64,000 bases of DNA from Cyclospora cayetanensis (lineage: Eukaryota; Apicomplexa; Conoidasida; Eucoccidiorida; Eimeriidae), in NCBI RefSeq assembly GCF_002999335.1, contig NW_020312103.1, positions 248,001 through 312,000 on the forward strand, in the 5' to 3' direction. Below are positions 59,771 through 64,000 of this stretch, in pieces (the stretch's first letter is position 1; each line of letters begins with the position of its first letter). The notes beneath the pieces were generated by a model. It had not been told where the DNA came from. It saw only the letters and a program-made list of their open reading frames with translations, and ran no database searches. Made by a program: the position numbers and the translations under genes.

Positions 59771-60767
59771 TCATACCCAATGGGGCTTGCAGGCGTGAAG
59801 ACGGGTATGCTTGTAGATTCTGTTTTTTTCGTCCTCCTTGGACACGGTTCTGACACATCTATCCAATGCCAGATAGTACCCCAAGCACTTGACGCAAGAT
59901 TCATCTACAGCTGCATCGGTGGGTCCCCCCAAAGCGCCAGCCTCGCCGCCATCTGCATTACTACTTTTCTCGCAGCTGCTGCTGCTGCTGGATCTGTTGC
60001 TGCTAATCCCGCACCCTTCTGGTGTGTCAGCTGCTGCTGCCTCCCTGCTGAATGGATTTCTTCGCTGTTTCGTTGCAAAGTGATTCTCCGTTTGCTGCTC
60101 GTATTCCTCGAACGCCACGAGTTTCTCAACCTGCTGATACGTGTGCTGGAGGTCTTGCCTTTCCATTTCCATGGCTTCCGGCATCTTCGGGAGCCTCATG
60201 ACGTGCTTATACGCATGCAGCTCGCCCAGGGTGTACCCGTACTTCTTTTCTGCGGTTCTCAGCTTGTTTTCTGCGGACTGCTTATTTTTGAACAGGAAAT
60301 ATCGCGAGGCGCGGAGATCTGGATCCGCCTGGTCCGCCTCCCTATCCCGGAAGAAGATCCCCATCGTCGCAAAAGGCTGCAAGACGTCCCCAGCAGCACA
60401 GCGCCAGCAGTGCCGTTTGGCTTCTTCCGTTCCTCTGGTAAGAGCCCTGTGGACTGACAGAGGAACCGCGCTCACGACGGCGCATGCATGCCATGAACAC
60501 CCCTTTCTCTGCTCTTCCTTGGACCGTTTTCCACTGCGTTTCAAGCCTCGGTGTCTCGTTTTTCGGGCGAGAAGGAGCCTCCGTCTCGCAGTTTCGCGCC
60601 CTCCGAGACACCCACTGCCGTCTGTGCGGGAGAGCGTCCCTCGAAACTGGCTGTAAAAATACACGCACCGGACGGCGCACTCACTCAGGCATCCCCAAGT
60701 TCTCAAATCTGATTAACTTATCTCGAATCATTGTGCTTTCTACATCCTGAACGCAAGCTTTCTTCAT
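59771..60767 (-). CDS. Conserved-looking protein with C-terminal C-x2-C-x9-C motif
   Basis: Two exons in phase, 60685-60767 and 59771-60341, give 217 residues from the ATG at 60767. An upstream extension with the same frame open to about 60890 is possible. The N-terminal 120 residues are charged and helical (MIRDKLIRFENLGMPE, YFLFKNKQSAENKLRTAEKK, YGYTLGELHAYKHVMRLPKM). A Ser-rich spacer follows, then SCVKCLGYYLALDRC with a further Cys near the end (LHACKPHWV). The spacing C-x9-C and the flanking aromatic and Leu residues recall CHCH/twin-Cx9C proteins of the mitochondrial intermembrane space, but only one clean C-x9-C is present. I do not recognise the family. It is divergent from the glutaredoxin-like gene. 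Confidence 0.6.
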
Positions 60768-60963
60768 AACGGCCTGCTGGGCAATGTTGCTGGCTGCTAC
60801 TACGTCGGGGCTGTCGCTGGCTCTTGGGCTCCGGCTGCCTCGCCGGGTGTCTCCGAGACGGCCAAACGGACTATTTGCACCCTTTGCATGCACCCAAATG
60901 CAGCTTTGTTGACATTGTAAAAAGCGTGCCTACCAACCCTCCACGGCTCGCGAGCAAAAACGC

Positions 60964-62070
60964 ATGTGCGGCTTCCGTCCGGCGCCCGCCTCCCTCCGCA
61001 GCAGTGGGGCACAGCCCTTGTTGAACTTCTGCTTCTTCGCCGCTTCTCGTCGATTCCGTGCTTCTGCTTCGCCAATCTTCGACTTTAATCCCCCTTTTCG
61101 TGTTCCTGCCATCCGCGGCAGCAGGCGGAGGTACTGCCGCGCAAAGACTGCCTTCGAAGTCTCTCGTCGCCTGACTGGGCAGCAGCAGCAACAGCAGCAG
61201 CAGGCTTCCCCCCCCTTCCTCCCCCAAGGCATCGAAGCCTCATCAACGCGAAACTGGCGGCCGTTTTCAACGAATTCGCAGCACCACCACCACAGAAACG
61301 AAGAAGAGGCGGGAAGATCGCCTACGGGGCAGCTCCTCCAGCGAGCACAGCAGCCGAACGTTTGCGTGCTCCTCATCGGTACAGACAGCTGCAGCCTTTG
61401 CACCAAGGCAGCTCTGTCTGTGCAGCGGATCGCCTCGGCTTTGAGTTTGCCGCTCCTCTGCCACACAAGCGCGGCTACTGCCCCCGCCTTCCCCTCCCCA
61501 GCAGCCCTTGCGGCAGCCTTAAAAGCCTTCCAAACCTCCGTGCAAGAATTTCCCCCGCAGGTGCACCAAGCGAACGCTAAGCCCCTCCTTCTCTCCTGCC
61601 ACGACTCCCCCACGGCAATAAAGGCCCCTAGCGACTGCGCAGCCCATCCGTCTGCATGCGAGAGTTTCGCTGACGAGGCTGCTGAATCCAACAGCCTTCC
61701 AGCCATCGCACCTTTCCCTGTGTTCTTCGCTGCACCCAACAGAAGCAACAACACCAACAAAAGCAGCGACACCAACAAAAGCAGCAAGCAACGCCTCTCG
61801 GATACCCCCCCAAGTGCGGAAGCTGCTTTCTCCCCAGTTGACCCCTCCGCTTCCAAGGTGTCTGTGGAGCTGCATAAACTGAGTCTTGACGATACTTCCA
61901 CTGTTGCCCAGTTGAGACTAACCCCTCGCGAAGAAGAGGCTCTGCGTGCTCACGTACCAGTTGTGTTTGTGGGGGAACTCGCTGTCTCGTGGCTCAAGTT
62001 CAATGCACCGGCAATACGCACAGCCATCTTGAACGAAGTAAACAAGCGGCAGCGGGATTTTTACAATTAA
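60964..62070 (+). CDS. Glutaredoxin-like (DUF836-type) protein with N-terminal extension
   Basis: Single exon, 368 residues from the ATG at 60964. The first 100 residues are Arg/Ser/Phe-rich and look like an organelle-targeting leader (AASRRFRASASPIFDF), followed by a Gln run. VCVLLIGTDSCSLCTKAAL, near residues 133-150, is a thioredoxin-fold first strand and CxxC active site, with LC in the position typical of DUF836 proteins. The fold is completed by HVPVVFVGELAVSWLKFNAP near the C-terminus. Between them lies a long Ser/Ala/Asn-rich insert of about 150 residues. The predicted role is thiol-disulfide exchange in mitochondrion or apicoplast, and location is inferred. The ATG is the first in the long frame, about 200 bases from the divergent neighbour's start. 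Confidence 0.68.
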   Translation: MCGFRPAPASLRSSGAQPLLNFCFFAASRRFRASASPIFDFNPPFRVPAIRGSRRRYCRAKTAFEVSRRLTGQQQQQQQQASPPFLPQGIEASSTRNWRPFSTNSQHHHHRNEEEAGRSPTGQLLQRAQQPNVCVLLIGTDSCSLCTKAALSVQRIASALSLPLLCHTSAATAPAFPSPAALAAALKAFQTSVQEFPPQVHQANAKPLLLSCHDSPTAIKAPSDCAAHPSACESFADEAAESNSLPAIAPFPVFFAAPNRSNNTNKSSDTNKSSKQRLSDTPPSAEAAFSPVDPSASKVSVELHKLSLDDTSTVAQLRLTPREEEALRAHVPVVFVGELAVSWLKFNAPAIRTAILNEVNKRQRDFYN

Positions 62071-62277
62071 GGAGACTTGGCACTGGGGTTGTGAAGGAAG
62101 TTTGGAGTGAGTGTACGTGTTTGTGAGTGTATTTTGGGAGCCCTCGCTTAAAAGGGCCCCCCCCCCCTTGCTTCAGCACGACACGGGATATACCTTCTAG
62201 AGTTTGAACTCAGCGCTTTTTGCACATAACGGCGGGGTGTCTACGTGCTGTGGATGTGGAAACTGTTGCTCTCCCGC

Positions 62278-62455
62278 ACCGCAAGCCGTAAGAGCAACTG
62301 CAGTAGCAAGAGCAACTGGAGCATCCGCAAGCCGTAAGAGCAACTGCAGTAGCAAGAGCAACTGGAGCATCCGCAAGCCGTAAGAGCAACTGGAGTAGCA
62401 AGAGCAACTGCATGAGCATCCGCAACTGCAATAGCAAGAGCAACTGCTGCAGCAA
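62278..62455. repeat. GCAAGAGCAACTG tandem repeat, units of about 48 bp
   Basis: Repeats of CCGCAAGCCGTAAGAGCAAC and TGCAGTAGCAAGAGCAACTG lie upstream of TIM17. Units share GAGCAACTG and GCATCCGCAA. Ala/Val/Leu minus-strand frames are artefacts. The repeat ends about 65 bases before the TIM17 ATG. Confidence 0.8.
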
Positions 62456-62517
62456 GAGCGCTGTGTATTTGTGTAGGCCGTCTCTGAAAGAGTCTTTTGA
62501 CGCAATATTCTTGAACT

Positions 62518-62925
62518 ATGGCGGGAAGCCGTGACTTGAATAGGGAGCCTTGCCCAGATCGCATCCTCGATGACTTAGGAGGCGCTTTTGGCATGGGTGC
62601 CTTGGGGGGATTTTTGTGGCATTTTGCGAAGGGCTGGCGTAATTCTCCAAAGTATGAAAAGTGGAGAGGCGCATTGTTTTCGGGATCGCTCAAATCTCCG
62701 ACAGTGGGGTCTGCCTTTGCAACGTGGGGTGGCATCTTTTGCGCCTTCGACTGCACACTGGCCTACGCACGAGGCGGCAAGGAAGACAGCTGGAATCCAG
62801 TGTTGGCAGGAGCTGCTACGGGAGGGGTCCTCTCCATGAGATCGGGGTGGAGAAGCTGCGCGAGGAACGCTGCCGTTGGTGGTATTCTTCTAGGCATCAT
62901 TGAAGTCGTGCAGATTGTAGGCTAA
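62518..62925 (+). CDS. TIM17: TIM17, inner-membrane protein translocase subunit
   Basis: Single exon, 135 residues. TIM17 is a core subunit of the TIM23 presequence translocase of the mitochondrial inner membrane. The family pattern is clear in order: EPCPDRILDDLGGAFGMGAL, GGFLWHFAKGWRNSP, GSAFATWGGIFCAFDCTLAY, SWNPVLAGAATGGVLSMRSG and a final hydrophobic stretch GGILLGIIEVV. Four membrane segments are expected, with the Gly-zipper residues kept. The acidic N-terminal Asp pair that matters for presequence handling in yeast Tim17 is present (DD). The protein is at the short end for the family and lacks an extended C-terminal tail. The start is fixed by length and by the leader MAGSRDLNREPCP. 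Confidence 0.93.
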   Translation: MAGSRDLNREPCPDRILDDLGGAFGMGALGGFLWHFAKGWRNSPKYEKWRGALFSGSLKSPTVGSAFATWGGIFCAFDCTLAYARGGKEDSWNPVLAGAATGGVLSMRSGWRSCARNAAVGGILLGIIEVVQIVG

Positions 62926-63367
62926 AGGCTGCCTTTCTAATAGGCGTGATAGTACACACAGCACCTTTGGGCAGTCGCACGCGACCGCGCCAGTGTTGCT
63001 AATGTTACATACAACTATGTAGAGATATACTTATAGATGCCGTACATATGCGCGGCGTTCGGTAGATGCATGGATAGATGCCTCTCTTCAGTGCCTGTTA
63101 GGGGGCCCACCTCCCCACATGCATACAACTCAGAATGCGCAAGCAGAAAATGCTCTTGTTTTTTCTCCTCCTCTTTTTTCTCTCTTCGTTGTCTTCGCAT
63201 GTGTGCATTCCCGTTTTCTGGCCGTGGTGCGAGATCTCGTGCAGCTGCTTTCGTGTGGAGGAGAGACAGCTAGCCGGCACGTGTTTTTTGTGCGTTGGGT
63301 GTCTCGAGTGTGTTTCGCTCTTTCGCGCGTTTGAGGTCGGTGCCGTTTTTGCGTCGTGCTGCTGCAG
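62926..63367. other. Intergenic gap between TIM17 and the next gene
   Basis: About 440 bases. A plus-strand frame from 63135 (MRKQKMLLFFLLLFFL) looks like a signal peptide but continues into Cys-rich sequence without splice support, so I left it out. The region probably contains the promoter of the next gene. Confidence 0.4.
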
Positions 63368-63814
63368 ATGTTTCTGCGTGGCGCACCCTCCATGACGCCG
63401 CGCAAACAGTTCCAGCAGATGAAGGAGTACGAAGAGCTGCAGCAGCAGCAGCAACAGCAGCAGCAAAGGGCAGCGCCCGTGTCGCTGTGGTCTCGCTTTC
63501 TCCCTGCCAGCGGATCCTCTCCGACTGCCGCCTCTGCATCGCCCTCTGAGCTGCTGCATGACTCTGCGGCTCTGCGGTGAGCGGGGAGAGGCTTTCAAGG
63601 CGTGTGCTCTTCTCGTCGTGGAACGTGCAGAAGCTTGCTTGGCGTACGGGAAGCACGACACACGAACACATGGCTAGGAGGCGGGAACGAGTCTTTTTAT
63701 GCACAGTGGGGCAAGAGCTTCGGGGGCGCGTTCCTTGAAATCCATGCCGCAATTTCTGCGGTTAGCTGGCGGTTATTTGGCTTTCTGATCAGTGGCAGCG
63801 AGAAGCTGCCTTGA
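63368..63814 (+). CDS. Small two-exon protein, unrecognised, with Gln run
   Basis: Exons 63368-63576 and 63631-63814 join in phase to give 130 residues. The start MFLRGAPSMTPRKQFQQMKE is followed by [13 protein letters not shown], a Ser/Ala-rich linker, and a C-terminal part with WGKSFGGAFLEIHAAISAVS and WRLFGFLISGSEKLP that is moderately hydrophobic and may associate with a membrane. The donor is GTGAGC and the intron is only 54 bases. The ATG directly follows a CAG, so it could also be an exon start with further 5' exons. No family is recognised. Bases 63815-64000 to the right edge show nothing. Confidence 0.55.
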
Positions 63815-64000
63815 GGAGGATCCGTCCTTCCGAGGGGTGTGCTAGGGGTGTCGCTTCTCCCCTCAGCAGCACAACACAGTGCCAGAGGGCAGCGGCCGCT
63901 GCGCCGCCGTGGCTGGTGTCAATATCTGGCCCTTACTGTTAGCAGCGGCGCAACGCACGCGCGCACATAAGGGATGGAAAAGGGAGGGGTAAGGAAAAGG

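Noticed and set aside
63135..63395. Signal-peptide-like ORF before the last gene
   Set aside because: The hydrophobic start (LLFFLLLFFLSS) comes from a T-rich stretch. It continues Cys-rich with no splice support and overlaps the ATG of the better two-exon model.

Overview
The window looks like nuclear DNA of a coccidian apicomplexan, most likely the Eimeria/Cyclospora lineage. Its genes have many short exons with mostly phase-compatible GT-AG introns. Introns carry long dinucleotide to hexanucleotide repeats. Coding sequence contains long poly-Gln, poly-Ala and Asn/Met runs. The palindrome GCATGC, a known apicomplexan AP2-type binding core, recurs. Several proteins have recognisable mitochondrial, ER or flagellar roles. 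The genus is inferred from composition and cannot be proved here. Exon models below were built by eye by joining splice sites and checking reading phase. For the dihydroorotate dehydrogenase, ERV1, UvrD and MRH-lectin models the exon sum is a multiple of three with every junction in phase.

Layout, left to right. 0-6.3 kb (+): a ubiquitin-specific protease with Cys, zinc-finger and His boxes spread over several exons, possibly preceded by a low-complexity exon. 6.3-8.4 kb: no gene seen. 8.4-11.1 kb (+): a ZMYND12-like MYND/TPR protein, expected to be axonemal and used by flagellated microgametes. 11.4-13.3 kb (+): an acidic coiled-coil protein with a possible signal peptide. 13.3-14.6 kb (-): the end of an unrecognised gene. 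14.6-19.5 kb (-): an ER lectin with two MRH domains (OS-9/erlectin type) and a C-terminal membrane segment. 20.8-29.8 kb (+): a long coiled-coil protein with a C-terminal PH-like domain, interrupted near its end by an intron holding a minisatellite of roughly 40 units. 30.7-36.3 kb (-): a polytopic membrane protein whose third intron contains a perfect 30-bp inverted repeat. 36.4-38.5 kb (+): an unrecognised multi-exon gene.

39.7-45.4 kb (-): mitochondrial class 2 dihydroorotate dehydrogenase in 12 exons. It is head to head with ERV1, a mitochondrial sulfhydryl oxidase (46.1-46.7 kb, +). 47.0-55.8 kb (-): a 2,078-residue UvrD/PcrA helicase with a Gln-rich N-terminal half and an Asn/Met repeat inside the helicase core. 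55.9-59.7 kb: repeats and no secure gene. 59.8-64 kb: a Cys-containing C-terminal-motif protein (-), a glutaredoxin-like protein (+), TIM17 (+) and a small two-exon protein (+).

An accumulation of mitochondrial redox and import genes is visible (DHODH, ERV1, TIM17, perhaps the Cx9C-like and glutaredoxin-like proteins). Coccidian genes are not operonic, so this is a positional observation, not a demonstrated functional cluster. I did not find a clearly new biological system. The strongest unusual items are the membrane-anchored two-MRH lectin, the intronic minisatellite and hairpin carrying GCATGC, the DHODH/ERV1 shared promoter region and the low-complexity insertions in UvrD.
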